Shown here: positions 35,176-47,495 of the stretch, in pieces
How the letters are laid out: every line of letters begins with the position of its first letter
How positions within the stretch are numbered: position 1 is the stretch's first letter
Assembly: GCF_000835495.1 (NCBI RefSeq)
Contig: NW_015622544.1
Location: forward strand, 1,950,855-2,014,854
Direction of reading: 5' to 3'
Length of the DNA stretch: 64,000 bases
DNA from: Cladophialophora immunda
Lineage: Eukaryota; Ascomycota; Eurotiomycetes; Chaetothyriales; Herpotrichiellaceae
The notes under the pieces: generated by a model
Databases searched by the model: none
The model's input: the letters and a program-made list of their open reading frames with translations, nothing else
Told to the model about the DNA's origin: nothing
Made by a program: the position numbers and the translations under genes

Positions 35176-36450
35176 ATGATGGCGGCGGTGGTGGTCTTGG
35201 TGTGTCAGTGAGCGACAACTCCCACTGCAAAGGGGGAATAGCGAGACTCGAGAGTGGCGGCAGGTGTCAGAAGAAAACTTGCAACCAGAAGTCCATCTCT
35301 TTCCAAAGGCTTGTGTACCTGAGAGGGGTGGGAGGAGGAGGGAGGAGTCGACTTTTGTCGGGCTTGTCCCTCGTTGCACCGGTCCGTCACGCTCTGGGGT
35401 CACGGTTCGGTTTGGGCCTGTCTCTCCTTAGGATCGAGGTGCCTCTTTCGGCTGGACAAGTGCAAGGCTTGCAGTTTTCTCCGACGGGGTTCCCTATACT
35501 CACGCCAGACGCAAATCTCAGCCTAAAAGCCTTTCCGTGAGAGAGAATGAACTCCTTGGCAGCATGGGGGTCCCAACGGTCTTTGCAATCTGGAGCAAAC
35601 GGCCCGTTGAGGCATTGCAAGGGGGGCGGTGCATCGAGTTGCTTTGGATGGCTTGTGCTTTGGCGGTTCGGGTGAGTTGGACAAGCGACGGCAGCATGGT
35701 TCCGACTTGTGTGCCAGGCAGAAATGGGCATGGACAAGGTCTGAGTAACGGGGAGAGGGGAGACTGCAGGAAGTGGCTGCAAACCAGTGAAAAAGGCCTC
35801 GAGTGCCGGCAGTTGGCAAGAACCCGCGCGATGGCCTTATCGCCTCGGTCACTGACTAGCTGGCTCCAGCTCCAGCTCCAACTCCATCATCGCGCACCTC
35901 CACGCACCACCATGCAACACCACGACTAGCAGCAACAGCCTGTTTGTTTCTAGCTCTAGCGAATTTCGAGTCGCCCCTCCTCCGTTGTCTGCCCGTTCGT
36001 CCTACTCATCGGTAAACTCACACGCTAAGGGATTCCTTCTGTGACACGCTGAGCTGCGAATGCCCTCAACAAGCCAAACCAATCGATCAATCAATCGTCC
36101 AGCCACTCCCATTCTGGTTACGCTGGTCGTGAACCTGGCCGTGAGTCTTCTGTCTGGACATCATTCGGGCCAATAGCTCCTAGCTGGCTAACGTTGCTCG
36201 CCAGGGATACAGAGCGACGGACCCTGCTTTCCACTCTCATCGTCCCCTCTCTCTTCCTCTCTCCCACAGAAGCAAACTGCAGATACGATGCTGTCACATC
36301 TTCCCTTTCCGAGACCTCAAGGACTTGACTCGGCCTGGCCAACGGCAAGACGGGAGCTGCCGAGAGGGAAGAGACAAGAGGCCAGAGAACCAGGCGGGCC
36401 GCATATCTTGCACAGAGACCGCCCCCTGGCCTTCTGTTTGAATCTTGTCA

Positions 36451-36468
36451 CCCCCCCCCCTCCCCCCC
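36451..36468. repeat. Poly-C tract with one T interruption
   Basis: Ten C, one T, seven C. A second similar tract is at 37680-37696. Both are non-coding. Read lengths here may be less reliable. Confidence 0.85.
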
Positions 36469-36951
36469 GGCTTCTGTCAACGATCTTGGACCAGGGCTAC
36501 CCACCATCTCTGCAATTTTGCGGCCAGCGCGCTAGCCTCTTTCCGTCTTAAGCAATCCGACATGTTCTCCTCTCGTCCTGAGGCTCAAATTTTCGCGGAG
36601 CTTCCCGTGGGCAATCAGTAGCTGTGGCCACCATTCAAGGGATACGGACACGGCCTCGCATTTTGACTTTTGTCTCCCTTCGAACTGGCCAAGATCTACG
36701 GCAAACCGCCGTTTGCGGGCGGGGAAGGTGACCGAAATGGAGAAGCCTCCCTTCACAGAGGTATGGCAGGCGAAACTTTGTTTCCGGCTCCGAATTGCAC
36801 TTGCACCATTGTGGCAGCGCCTGACGTCGCTTTTCATCTCCGCCCTCTAGTGGCTTGTGCATCATCCATGGGCGCAACCAAGAGGCAGAGGCCAAGGAGG
36901 TGATTCAAAGCGAACACGGAAAGAGTGAAAGCCTCATTCGACGGAAGTCCT

Positions 36952-37220
36952 ATGCAACCAATGACGAATACCTGTGAAGCTGCAAAGGGACTGTACGTAA
37001 GTATTTCTGCCGAGGATTGCCTGGAGGCCTCCAACAGGGGTTTTAATACTGACACCTACTCTTTCAGTACAAGAGGCCACAGGGGCTGGCCGTGGTTTCA
37101 TTTTACAATCGCTCTGGCGCTTGCTTGCCTCGAGGCCCCCGCAACCCCCTCACCTCTCTCTGTGTTCCCGTTGTCGGTGCCCCGCCACCAAAGGAATTTC
37201 GCCTCGAAGCCCGGATTTGA
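36952..37220 (+). ncRNA. Candidate spliced small transcript (65-codon ORF or non-coding)
   Basis: A textbook plus-strand intron lies at 36997-37067: donor GTAAGTAT, branch TACTGACAC, acceptor CTTTCAG. Joining the flanks leaves a phase-0 frame of 65 residues from ATG 36952 (starts MQPMTNTCEAAKGLY) to TGA at 37220, with no known domain. The intron signals are the strong part. Whether this is a small protein, a 5' leader or a non-coding RNA cannot be told, so the transcript ends are unknown and the span given is that of the ORF only. Confidence 0.35.
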
Positions 37221-37968
37221 TATTCATGCGCTCGGTGGAACCACACAACTACGATCTGGACACAAACTCTATTAATAGGTAACAGGTACACTGAGCTCAG
37301 AGAGGGAATGATATGGCTCGAGGTACCTGTACCAGAAAGACGGAAGTCACTGTATCTTAGAGCGCCTGACTGCACGCAGCACGGATCCATGCATTTTGTC
37401 CGACTCGTTTCATTCTTGCTTTTCGCATTGTGCCACCACTGACGCATATTTTGCACGACCGTGGGAGTAGTTGCATTGAGGACCGGATTGCCTAGACGGA
37501 AGAAACCCTTAACAATCACCGCGCGGCTTATGACCAAAACCAGGTTTGTCCTTTTCGTCAATGGGTTACACAGCATATGCCGGCTGGTGAGGCTGGCCTT
37601 TCCAGCGCTCACTAGTCGAGTCCGGAGCGCCTGTCCCGGCTCTTATTGGTGGGCCACAAGCCGTGCAATCATTCGATCTCCCCCCCCCCCTCCCCCTGAA
37701 GGCACCTGCTCATCGCGCCCAGACCAGGGCTGGTGTGAATGCTGCTTCTCCACCGAACGCTGCGCATCGGCAGAGTGGTGTGTACCATCAAAGTGGGCCG
37801 TCAGTCCTTCAACCCAAAGTTACGGCGTTGCTCTGTCGCCAGAGATCGCGCGTCATCACTCGGGAAGGGATGTTAAGGGATCGGTACCGTGGGGCCGGAA
37901 CGAAGAGCAATCGTTCCCCGTCTGATGATTGCTTGAAGCGTTTAGTTTGCTAGGCTCTCACGCCTGTG

Positions 37969-40900
37969 CTAATGCTGATTTGCACCCGCTGCACCATTGC
38001 CGAACCCATCGAGCAAACCGGCTTCACGCACAAGCTCATAAAACAGGCCCCGCTTCTTGATCAACTCTTCTGGAGTGTCAAACTCTGCTACCCGGCCTTG
38101 CTGCAGCACCACTATACGATCGGAGTCCAGGATGGTGTTGATGCGATGCGCAATGGTGATAATGGTGCGGTTCTGGAAGATAGTGCTTCGAAGCGTGGCC
38201 TGAAGCATTCTGTCCGTCTCCACATCGACCGCTGCCGTTGCCTCATCCAGGACCAGGATATTGCTGGGTGTGAGCAGCGCACGCGCGAGAGAGACCAATT
38301 GACGCTGGCCTTGGCTCAGATTGGACCCTGCAGCCAACATTCGACAGTCAGAACACGCGGGAAAAAAACAATGGACATGTGCACGGGGTCCTCTGTGGTA
38401 AAGACACAGTGGCGGACTCACCAGCTTCGAGAATGGCAGCATTCAACTGGCCAGGCATGCTCGAGACATGCTCCTTGAGACGGGCGTGTTCAAGCACACT
38501 CCACAGTTCGGTGTCATCATGTACATGGCGAGGGTCCAGATTGTCACGAATTGTGCCTTCGAATAAAGCGGCATCTTGAGGGATGATTGCCAGCCGTCGC
38601 CGTAAATCTAGCAACCCAATCGATGAAGTGTTGAGCCCGTCGATGCTGCAGTAGAATGAGTTAGCTCAGCACCAGTTCGCCTCAGTCAGAGAACAGTAAT
38701 GACCGGAACGCAACTCTGGTTTCAACATGTGTCGCACGCACCTGATAGAGCCAGATATCGGCTCGATGATCCGGAAGAGCGCCAACGTCAGCGAGCTCTT
38801 GCCTGCTCCCGTGCGGCCGACCACCCCAATCTTTTCATGAGCTTTGATGTTGAGGTTGATGTCCTTCAAGACGGGGTCCAGACCTTCCCGATATCGTGTC
38901 GAATAATTCTTGAAGGTGATCTGCCCCTGTGCGGGCCACCCGATGCTCGGTCTGCTCTTGAAAATGACATCAGGAGCTTCACTGGGCAAGTTGGCATACT
39001 CCAGGACTCTTTCCACCGACACGATATTAGTCTCCACCTCGACCGTCTGGCGGACAATCCAGTTCAGGGACTGTGTAATCTGCAAGGCATATGACATCTG
39101 AAATCCGGATCGAGTCAGTCATCTAAGCTGTGTATCGTCCGACCATGACGTGCATGAGAAACAACCATGGCGGCGGTCCACAGGGAAAACTTACCGCGAG
39201 GCCAACCATCCCGGCCGTCAGGCCGCTACCAGTTGTCACCGAGATGATGGCAAAGACGGCAGCTGCAAGGATAATGACAGACCCGATGAATTCCAAGCGG
39301 ACGGCCAACCAACGATTGGCGCTAACCGAGGGAAAGTATGCCCGCAAGTTCGCGTCCATGCGCCACTCGTTCTCCAAGGCAAATCTCCTCTGTTGGCGAT
39401 ATGCACGAATGGTGGAGACGCCACCCAGCGACTCCTGAAAATGTGCATAGATCGGACTGCGACTGACGCTGTCAAGCCGTTTCAGCTCTCTCGAGGTTCG
39501 GAGGTAGTATTTTTGGTACATGATGTAGACGAAGCCCAGCGGCACCACCAGGATTAGGAAGATCGGGGTCGAAGCAGCAATGACGCCGAGTGTGAACAGT
39601 GCGCGACCAGTGTTGACAAAGAGCTGATTGGTGAGTTAGATGCCCTGCTAGATCAAGAATGTGAGTCTGTTCCCACTCACCATGTTGAAGGTGCGTGCGA
39701 TAACTTCATCGACCCGGTAGATGTCGCTGAAAACAGGAGGTCAGCACGGATGTACTTACAAGCAATGCTACCGAGGGTACGGACGGGACGGCGCTGCAAC
39801 GTACCTTGAGAACCGGTTCAGAATGCGTCCCACTGGAGTGGTATCAAAGAAGCTCATCGGAGACCGGAATATTGCGTATGCCATGCGATCATGTAACTTT
39901 CTCGAAGCCTATGGGGAAAAGCGTCAGAGACGACATGAGAGATCGTCTAACCGTGTCTCGCATGCATGCACCATGATCTCTTGACGTGATCGTCGTGACC
40001 CACGATTGGAGAAGTGCGAGGTACCGGAGACTACCTAGATCGGGGGCAGGAAAGGGGAAAACCATACCTCTATCGAGCAGAAGATCCAGAGAAGCAAGGT
40101 CTAGAGTACCCACAGGTTCATGTCAGTTCAGGTCACTTACGTGTTACAAAATAGCGAAGACCAAGACGTGAGACACGGATCATGCAGAATATAGATCCAA
40201 GACAGGGGAACTGAGAGATGACAGGTACGTACCTGAATGACGACCAATCCAGCACCACCGATGCCAAAAGCAAAGTAAATGCCAATGTACTTTCCGACCT
40301 GGGGATTCGATCCGTGGGATTCATTGATCTCGGACCACCTCTTCAGCCAGAAGCTCCCTCCAACCTGTGCCGTCTGAGCAGCTAGGAGGGCCATGAAATA
40401 GATCCCCACGGCGACGAGATTGCTTTCCTTCGCATAGCTTGTGTAGACTGACCATTTGACTTTGCCTTGTTCAGCTACTTCTTTGGTCTGTTTACTTTTC
40501 AGTTGCGCGCCCCCATGTTCTTCGTCTGTCAGGCGGCCCATGGGCCCGTGGAAACTGGTCGTCGAAGCGCGACGAAGAGTGTTGAAGCTGGATTTGCGGG
40601 CCTTCGAGGGACCACTGGGGCCGGCGTGGATGGGCACCAGCCCACCGACTTCTTGTTGCGATTCTTCGACTTCCTCGTCATCAAGTTCGTCCAGCGTGCT
40701 GCCGCCGTTGGCTCCGACAATGGTTGTGGAGTCGTCGGACTCCATTCCTTCGATACTTGGGCTGCGTTCTCCTTCGGATTCCTCTTCTTCGGCGGTAGCA
40801 GATTTGATCAGGGTGGCAACTTCGCCTCGCATGGCCATGAGCTGTTGGTATGTTCCCTTTTCAAGGATCGTCCCATCACGGAGCAGGTACATATAGTCTG

Positions 40901-43411
40901 CCTCCTTAAGGACAGTGATTGCATTGGTGGCCAGAATCCGCGCCTTGCCATTCAAAAGCCCGTTGGGACCAAGGACATTATTGATCAAATGACGTCCGAC
41001 ATGTTGGTCCACGGCTGAGAGAACATCGTCCATGAGATAGACATCTGCCCTTGCGTACACCGCTCGTGCCAAAGAAAGTCGAGCTTTTTGGCCACCAGAT
41101 AGGGATATGCCACGTTCCCCTACTTCTGTCTGATCTCCATCCGGAAGTTGTCGGAAATCATCAACGAGAGCACAAGCGTTGACCGTCTGCTCATAGAAAT
41201 GAGGATCCCATCGATGCCCAAAAACAATGTTTTCCTTGACACTAGCATTCATAATCCAGGCCGACTGTGCCGCATAAGCAATCCGGCCTCTCACAACCGT
41301 ATCGCCACTGATTTTGTGAAGATCACCGAGGATAGCTTGCAACAGCGAAGATTTCCCAGCCCCCACCCGGCCAACGATGCAGGTCAGTTCTCCCTTATTG
41401 GCATTGAAGTTGATATTCTGGAGAACATTCTTGCCTGCATTCTTGTCCCAAGTGAAAGTAGCATCCTTGATAGAGACAGACGCGTCCCCTGCCTGTTTTG
41501 GGGGCTCGTCGATAAATCTCACTGCGTCTTCCTGGAGCTCGTCTGTGATAAAGAATGCAGTCAACCTACCCACGGCCACTGAAGCTTCGATAATGCTCGT
41601 GATGACCATAGGGAGGACTGTTAAGGGGAAGGTCAATAGATTGAACAAGGTCAGGGCCGGAAACACCAAGTCCGTTGTCAAAGGTCTATTGTTGACCAAG
41701 ACGAATACCGCAAAGGTCGAACATGAGACAAAAAAGGGTGTCGAGGACCAGGTGAATGTTGCAAATGATTGTGCTGCGCCAATTTTGCGAAGGTTGTTCA
41801 ACTCGAGATCGTTGCGAACATGGCTCAACTTGTCCATGAATGCGGAGCCCCATGCGTAGAGCTTGATGCTTTTCATGTTGTTGAGAATCTCTGTCATGAG
41901 CCGGGAGCGGCGATCCTTGTACTTCATCTGCGATAGTTGGAGCTTCTTCATGAATCTCGCAATAAAGCCATTGACAGGAATCATGATGACCATTGCAGCA
42001 ACCCCGGCCAAGCAGGAAACTCCCACTAATTGATAGAGCGAAATCATACACAGGGTGATTTGGAACGGTGCTGACCATAATTGTTGACCCCATTGAGCGA
42101 GATCAGCGAGCCGTTGTTGATCAACGCTCATGTATGTCACAATGTCGCCGGTGGATTTTGTAGCCCTCGACTCATTTGACAACCGCAGGGATTTTGAATA
42201 GATCATCGCAGTCAACGAGGACTTGATTCGCATACCAGTCTCGAAAGCGCGCTGAAAGTACTGATGCAGCGCGGCGGTTTGGCAGATTGAAGTCGCAAAC
42301 ATTGCCAGCGCAATGGCCACTCCCCGGATCGCTGGCTGGCGTTCGCGACCTGGCCGATAGGAATCGACGAAAGTAATCAGAAGTCGAAGCAATTGCGGCT
42401 GGACAAATGCCAAACAGTCGCTAATTGATTTTATCAACGCTCCACGCAGATATGGGCCACCAAATGCTCTGGCCAGCGCGATCCAGAGGTTTGGTTTCTT
42501 CTTCTCCAGCTCGATTTCCCAAGCTTTCTGCAACTTGTCTCCCGTGACCCTGGTAGTATCTCGGTTCCGCAGATTCCACAAATCATCTTGGGTAAGAAAA
42601 TTCTTGTAGCCAAATTTCATCAGAGGTGTCATCCAACCAAAGGTGAGAACCGAGAAAATATCGGCATACTCGTACGGACATTCGTCATCTGCTCCCAGCG
42701 CATCGTAAACGCTTTGTTTCTTCGAAACCAGGTACTCAAGAATAAACTCCACCACCGCCAGCCCAAGACTGATGTTGAATGTGACGAAGTATGGCAGGCG
42801 ATCCTTGTATGATTCCCTAGCCACCAGCGAACGCAGCTTCAGAGTGTAAGCTAGAATAAAGAAGACCCAGAAAAACAGCACAACGCCATTTGGATTCCGC
42901 GACCGCCAATGCTCATAGTATTGTACCGTGAAGATGACCAGGAGTGATAGGATTGTGGCGATCGAGGTATAGAACCGGATATCTCGAAACCACACACCAG
43001 GTAGTTGTTCGATCTGTAGAGAGGCTTGAAGCGCAGTCGTAAGGATTATGGCAGCGACAATGGTTCTAGCATCAGGTCAGCCGCCGATACCGACAGAGTA
43101 ATATCCATCAAGCCTCACAGTTTTGTATAGAAATGCCAGTTTTTGGGAACGTCCTGGGCGATACGTTTGGTGAACAAATACCACAAAGCTCCAGCACCAA
43201 ACAGCACACCCCAAAGGGCAACACCCACGATCCAAACATCAAGGAAGCATGGCGTTAGATCCCATCGAAGGGAGCTCACGGGGCCCCAGCCCTCGGCATC
43301 ACCACAGAATGGCTGGTTCGAGAGTGGTTCGAAACGATGGAGAGAACCAGAATCGAGCGGGAAGCGTCCCGGCGCAGTCAGAACAGACTGCAATCCCTCT
43401 GGATCCCTCAT
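37969..43411 (-). CDS. YCF1: ABC transporter, ABCC/MRP type (vacuolar glutathione-conjugate pump)
   Basis: Full-size multidrug-resistance-associated pump that moves glutathione conjugates and metal-thiol complexes into the vacuole using ATP. Nine exons: 43411-43119, 43065-40233, 40100-40068, 39908-39805, 39726-39681, 39623-39195, 39097-38742, 38645-38422 and 38327-37969; 1558 residues. An N-terminal TMD0 ([28 protein letters not shown]) and L0 loop precede TMD1. NBD1 has [11 protein letters not shown] (about 661), [14 protein letters not shown] (about 755) and [11 protein letters not shown], with Asp in place of the catalytic Glu, as is usual for ABCC NBD1. An acidic Ser-rich linker at about 830-900 probably carries phosphorylation sites. 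NBD2 has [11 protein letters not shown] (about 1343), [15 protein letters not shown] (about 1444) and [10 protein letters not shown]. The 11-codon exon 3 is easy to miss. The start at 43411 is the first ATG before the [10 protein letters not shown] hallmark. Confidence 0.95.
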
Positions 43412-44857
43412 CTACCGCAATTGGCCCAGCATGTAAAGATAAAATGAATGCTGCTCGTCGACAGAATGGAAAGGACCGGCGAGGGAGTCTTCGAAAGTAT
43501 TGTTTGCCGAGATTTTTGCAATCGTCCAGAGATGACAACTAGGAAGGCAAGTGCAGGCAATGCTAAGCTTGGATAGGCCGCGCAGGCGTGCCGATGATGC
43601 GTTGAGAGGCCCCGGTATTATCGGGGTTAAAGCGACCACCTTTAACTAAAAATTTACTCCAAGAGCTACAATATGTACCCCTCACCAAAGGAAATGCTTG
43701 TGCTGCCAAATTAACCGGAGGTGCAGTTACTCGTAGTGCTCGTACTCGGGCCAGGCACCCACCAGGCTCCAGGCTCCAGGCCGCTTGCCCCCAGTGGCGG
43801 TCCAGCAGCACAAATAGGCTCACCGCCGGATGCTAGCCAGGACTTTGAGCCACCGGCAGTGGGTGCAGCCAAGTGCGCCTTTTCACGTGACGAACTCATT
43901 TGTGGGCTGCGGTCCCAACGTCGACTCCCTCTCACCTCCCCGTCGCTTCTTCAAGCTCTGACTAGCTAGTCTCAGCGGAATTTGCCCTGTTCGCGGATGT
44001 CCAACGCACTCCGCCAGTGCCATTCACACCCTACCGACCTAGAAGAGATGTCAGCCCGCTTTGCCGCTGCTCCGAGGCCCGGATTCAGCCTCATCCTCTG
44101 TTCCCCTCGAAAAACGGCCGCCACGGTGGGATTGGTCTCGTCGAGCCACCCGCCCCCAATCCCTCAGCTGTTCATGGCATGACTGCGAGTTCCCCGGCCC
44201 TGTCCGTTCTCTTTAGGCCCAGAACTCCGTCTACTGCAACGCTGGCGTGACTCCGATCCTCGAGTCCGTGCGCAGGCAGGAGGCCTGTGCAGCTACGAAC
44301 GCGGCCCGTCGGGCGCAGCGCCTCGAAACTAGCCAGCTAGCTACATACAAGTACACAGGTCGTATTGTTTCTGGGCGCTCTGGCCTCGTTATGGTCGGGC
44401 TTTGTTCTTCAGGACTGCTGCATTCAATCGAGCATGCGACCCTCCCGCATCTTCCCCATGGCCCTTGCCATCGTTGAGGCCCTCTATTGGCGCCCGGAAG
44501 ACCCTCACAGGCATTCTGGGTCGCCCAGAAACTTGTCTTATCACGGTTGGCCGAGTCTCGACCCTATGAGCCTACTCGCTTAGAGCCACTCCTCCGAACT
44601 AGGCCTTGACCGGTATCGATAACTTTCTTACCGCCAATTCGTGTGACTAACCAAGCCTCGCAATGCGTTGAACTATCGAAGATAGGATCCCATTTCCTGC
44701 TCTAGCGTCTCACACGCAGGGACAGACCATGGCGGGGGCCTAACTTTCTCTCCTAAGCCTCGCGAGCCCGATTATGCGAGGAATGTTTATATTCGAAGAC
44801 CCTTGATATCGAGGGTCCATCTCCACTCTTTGTTCCCTTACAGCCTTGCTGCAAACA
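43412..44857. other. Divergent promoter region, ABC transporter / calpain
   Basis: The two genes point away from each other, so this 1.4 kb holds both promoters. A branch-plus-acceptor-like string (CTCTGACTAGCTAGTCTCAG, about 43957-43976) could end a 5'UTR intron of the calpain gene, but no good donor is seen. No gene is supported. Confidence 0.6.
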
Positions 44858-47495
44858 ATGTCTGGATATCTCTTTGTCCGTGACGGCCACCCGTCTCGTC
44901 ACCAAGTCAAATTCCAAGACAACGACCTCGATGATAACGAGTCCAATGGCAATGACATGGAGATGGATCCTTCCGGACAGCAAGAAACCCCTGCAAATGA
45001 GGCAGACGAGCAGATAAAAGAAGATGGGAAAAGTTCTGGCGATGGACCAAACCCGGCTTTTACCATTACAACCAACCGTACTGGAGATGAACCGGCCACT
45101 CCAAAGGATGGGCTGGTCCTGGGAGGTGGCCAAACGATCAAACTCATGCTTGTGCCGGACAAACCACCAGCACCACCACCCGCTCCGGCGAAAGAGAAGA
45201 AGCCTCATCCTCAGGCCAAGATGAAGAAGTTTTGGAAGAACTTCGATCCCGAGTACACTGGCAAAGTCACTCGCGTTCTACCCGACCGGATCACAGAGAA
45301 GGATCTCAGCGCCGTGACACTTGTCGGCGAGATCGCCCACAAGGCCATCAAGTCCTACGAGGATGCCAAGGCATCTTGTATTCGAGACGTGAAACGAATC
45401 ATTAGGGAATGCCGAGCCTCGAACCAGAAATACACCGATTCTCACTGGGATATCGAAAGGGATCTGAAGATCACCAGGATCAGGGATTGCCTGGACGGCC
45501 TGATCATTGAGGATGACGACAAAGAATATCCGGCAGATGCAAAACGAGTCACAGTAAGTCTCTATATGCTTGGTAGGATGATCGCTCACCGGTTCCTAGG
45601 ATATCTTCGACGAACCAAGGTTCTACGTGAATGGTGTCTCTTACGACGATATTCTGCAAGGATCGGCAGGAGATTGCTGGTTCTTGGCCGCCATTTCTAC
45701 CTTGAGCTGCAATCAAGAATTCATTGATCGTGTTTGCGTGATCCAGGATCAAGCAGTTGGTGTCTATGGCTTCGTGTTCCACCGTGATGGTGAGTGGCAC
45801 CAATGCATCATTGATGACAAGCTATATCTCCGGGCACCGGCATACGACGAGAGCGGGGATGTAGTTCTGGGACAATATGGAATCCGAAGGCCGGACCAGG
45901 AAGACCAGTACCAAGAACTTTTCCAGCGCGGATCCAAGTCATTGTATTTTGCTCAGTGCCGAGATCAAAACGAGACTTGGGTGAGTCTTCTCGAAAAGGC
46001 CTATGCTAAGGCGCATGGAGATTATGCTTCCATCTCCGGCGGACAAACCGGGGAGGCGATTGAAGACCTCACTGGCGGCGTCACGACCGAAATATATACC
46101 ACCAACATCCTGGACACAGATGCGTTTTGGAAAAAAGAACTCAGCCGCATCGGAAAGGATTTCGTTTTCTCTTGTGCTGCGGCGCGCTGGCGCGAGTGGC
46201 GCCCATATCTGGTGGCGAACGAAAAGATCCGAGAGGAGCGTCGCTCTGGGATCGTGAGCCAACACGCTTATGCAGTCCTCGACACATATGAAGGCCATGG
46301 GCAACGGCTGGTCAAGATCCGCAACCCTTGGGGCCGAAAAGAATGGACAGGTGCCTGGAGTGACGGATCCAAAGAGTGGACCGCTGAGTGGTTGACAAGA
46401 TTGAGCCACCAGTTCGGTGACGACGGTGTCTTCTGGATGACCTACAAGGATATGTTGAGCAAGTACAAATACATCGATCGGACCCGCATCTTTGGCTCTG
46501 ACTGGCAAGTTGCTCAGCAATGGATGTCAGTGCAAGTGCCCTGGAGTACGCTGGACTACCAGACAAACCACTTCTCAATCGCTGTTCCCGAAGACACGGA
46601 TGCGGTGATTGTACTCTCTCAGCTTGATGAGCGGTACTTCAAGGGATTGCAGGGTAAGTACAATTACACTATGCAATTCCGAGTGCAGAAAGACGACGAC
46701 GACGAAGAGGAATACCTCGCTCGAAGTAAGATGAACTATGAGTTGATACGCTCTGTGAACGTCGAAGTGCGTCTGACCAAAGGTACTTATACTGTGCTGG
46801 TCAAAGTCGAGGCGCACGCCACTGGACGAGATGAGGTGGAGAATGTCATCAGAAAGAATATCCACCGACGAGACAAGATCACTCAAATCGGCAAACTGTA
46901 CGATCTGGCTCATCAGAAGGGCCAGCTCCCTTCGTCCTCGTCGCCGTCGGGAGTTACCTCAAAGTCTGCATCTGGAACTTCAACTCCTGTCCCCTCTGGA
47001 GCCAGAACACCGTCCACCTCGTCCTCTTCTTCGGCGCCGGCAGCAGCGGACGAGGCCAAACAAGATTCTGACGACAATGAGAAAGACCCTAATCGCAACC
47101 CATGGAACGCAAGCTGCGTTGTTGGGCTTCGCGTCTACAGCAAGCAGCCGGATCTCGAGCTCAGGGTCGTCGTGCCGTCCAAGGAGGATGTCCACGAGAT
47201 GCCGACACTTGACCGAGACGACGTGGCCAAGAGCGCGCTGGACGAGGTCCAAGCCGTTGCAGAGAAGGTAGAAGAGGTTGTTGGAGACAAGAAAGAAGGG
47301 GAAGAGGAAGGAGAAGCCGAAGACGAGAAGAAGGAAAATGACGAGGCGAACCCAGATGAGACAGAAACAAAGAAGGCCGTTACCCGAAGCGAGAGGCTAA
47401 TTGTCGAGAGTGATGAGGACGAAGACGACGACGACGACGACGAGGAAGAAGAAGACGGCAGTGATGGTAGCGACGACAACGACGGTGACGAGTAA
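44858..47495 (+). CDS. Calpain-family (C2) cysteine protease with acidic tail
   Basis: Calcium-type cytosolic cysteine protease of the calpain fold. Exons 44858-45553 and 45600-47495 give 863 residues. The first 120 residues are disordered and acidic, then come LVGEIAHKAIKSYEDAKAS and the catalytic core from about residue 235. The triad is complete: Cys in QGSAGDCWFLAAIS (about 258), His in SQHAYAVLD (about 450) and Asn in KIRNPWGRKEWTG (about 472). A beta-sandwich-like C-terminal domain follows, then Ser/Pro-rich sequence and a very acidic tail (DEDEDDDDDDEEEEDGSD). There is no MIT domain and no penta-EF-hand domain, so it is unlike PalB/Rim13 of the pH pathway and unlike animal conventional calpains. 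Substrates are unknown. The start is the first ATG in frame (MSGYLFVRDGHPSRH). Confidence 0.92.

Larger units (their letters stand above)
33840..37968. other. Long gap with one spliced transcript candidate
   Basis: Upstream of the DUF2841 gene and downstream of the ABC transporter. Apart from the spliced candidate at 36952-37220, I see only unrelated short frames, AG- and CT-rich tracts, and simple repeats. The minus frame 35403-34783 (206 codons) is Pro/Ser/Leu-rich and overlaps other open frames, so it is not supported. Confidence 0.45.

Noticed and set aside
34783..35403. 206-codon minus-strand frame
   Set aside because: Pro/Ser/Leu low complexity next to a GTGG microsatellite, overlapped by other open frames; no domain.
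37680..37696. Poly-C/poly-pyrimidine tract as a regulatory element
   Set aside because: Simple-sequence drift is the plainer reading; no other signal supports a function.
43310..43345. Repeated GGTTCGA strings resembling a tRNA B-box
   Set aside because: No A-box at the right distance and no cloverleaf; they lie in the first exon of the ABC transporter.
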